Of a stretch of 5,842 nt of DNA, positions 5,475 through 5,842 are shown piece after piece. Source of the DNA: Candidatus Sericytochromatia bacterium (GTDB lineage: Bacteria; Cyanobacteriota; Sericytochromatia; JACMPN01); the NCBI GenBank assembly GCA_014377495.1, contig JACMPN010000631.1:1-5842 (forward strand), in the 5' to 3' direction. How positions within the stretch are numbered: position 1 is the first letter of the stretch; each line of letters opens with the position of its first letter. A program made the translations under genes and the position numbers. The notes beneath the pieces were generated by a model that saw only the letters and a program-made list of their open reading frames with translations, was not told the DNA's origin and made no database searches.

Positions 5475-5842
5475 GTATCGGTGCCGCCGTAGGGATCAGC
5501 AACCTGGTCCAGAACTACAGCAATCTCAACAACCTCGACATGGTCGCCAATCAGGCCAAGGCCGCCAACTCCGGCGGTACGGGCAACTTCCTCTTTGCCG
5601 ACTCCCAGCTCGACGGCATCGGCAACAACGACGGCCAGCAAAAATGGGGCACCAAGTGGCTGGACTCCTACCGCACCGTGCTCATCCAGCGGGCCCAGAC
5701 GATGCAGCGCAAGCTCAACAACATCTACACCCGCCAGCTCGGCAACAACCTCACCAAGAAGATCGCCTCGAATCCCAACTACTCCATGGCCAACCTGCCC
5801 CGCATGGACCAGCACGCCGGAGCCCTGGACGGCGGCACCTTC
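5471..5842 (+). CDS. N-terminal 124 residues of a paralogue of the 329-aa protein, cut by the window edge
   Basis: The frame is open from the ATG at 5471 to the window end with no stop. AGGGGGAG lies just upstream with good spacing. The N-terminus (MSIGAAVGISNLVQNYSNLNN) is helical and Asn-rich with no signal peptide. Residues 41-62 are a Gly/Asn-rich loop, then a helix WLDSYRTVLIQRAQTMQRKL (63-82), NNIYTRQL, and RMDQHAGALDGG (111-122). The helix and the MDxxAG element match residues 62-119 of the 329-aa protein in order and spacing: YR to KL is 14 residues in both, and YR to MD is 45 versus 49. It has no cysteine. It is transcribed separately after a terminator, so the two paralogues may be expressed differently. 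It is probably a structural or secreted protein; the family is not recognised. Confidence 0.9.
   Translation, partial: MSIGAAVGISNLVQNYSNLNNLDMVANQAKAANSGGTGNFLFADSQLDGIGNNDGQQKWGTKWLDSYRTVLIQRAQTMQRKLNNIYTRQLGNNLTKKIASNPNYSMANLPRMDQHAGALDGGTF

Noticed and set aside
5366..5815. Minus-strand frame of 149 codons at the right end
   Set aside because: It is antisense to the open plus-strand frame from 5471, which has a strong Shine-Dalgarno and is similar to the 329-aa protein.
1..5842. CRISPR array, tRNA, rRNA, insertion sequence or attachment site
   Set aside because: I saw no regular spaced repeats, cloverleaf, transposase-like frame, or terminal inverted repeats in the window.

Overview
The window is a GC-rich bacterial segment holding nine protein-coding genes in two divergent blocks around a non-coding gap at 2919-3163. 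The Shine-Dalgarno sites are strong, the genes are tightly packed, and there is a classical intrinsic terminator. This fits a proteobacterium-like genome, but nothing seen names the genus. I recognise no gene by family name, so no gene symbols are given.

Left block (minus strand, read from 2918 down to 1). Five genes are packed as one operon: a 312-aa protein with a jelly-roll (galactose-binding-like) domain between helical ends; a 177-aa protein with a beta-rich middle and a helical C-terminus; a 113-aa small protein; a 313-aa helical protein with hydrophobic stretches; and the first 33 codons of a gene that leaves the window. A perfect 9-bp hairpin sits on the stop codon of the first gene. 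Two of the other genes overlap.

Right block (plus strand). Three genes lie 22-24 bases apart: a 171-aa and a 148-aa small protein, each with paired apolar helices, and a 329-aa protein with a helical N-terminus and a Gly/Asn/Thr-rich middle. A textbook intrinsic terminator (5176-5201) ends this unit. An AT-rich gap with a candidate promoter follows, then a separately transcribed gene (from 5471, cut by the window edge) that appears to be a paralogue of the 329-aa protein.

How they may work together (inference). Most of the products lack a Sec signal peptide, have zero or one cysteine, and have amphipathic or apolar helical ends. Two are small proteins with apolar helical hairpins, and one carries a carbohydrate-binding-like fold. 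This looks like a set of structural or secreted substrates of a non-Sec export route such as a type III or flagellar-type apparatus, with translocator-like and filament- or tip-like members. No export machinery gene is in the window, so this is a hypothesis to be tested on the flanks. The most testable observations are the tandem paralogue pair with a shared [WF]LxxYR...KLxN...MDxxAG signature, the exact 14-base repeat in the leaders of both plus-strand units, and the short upstream ORFs that end in an ATGA overlap with the main start codons.
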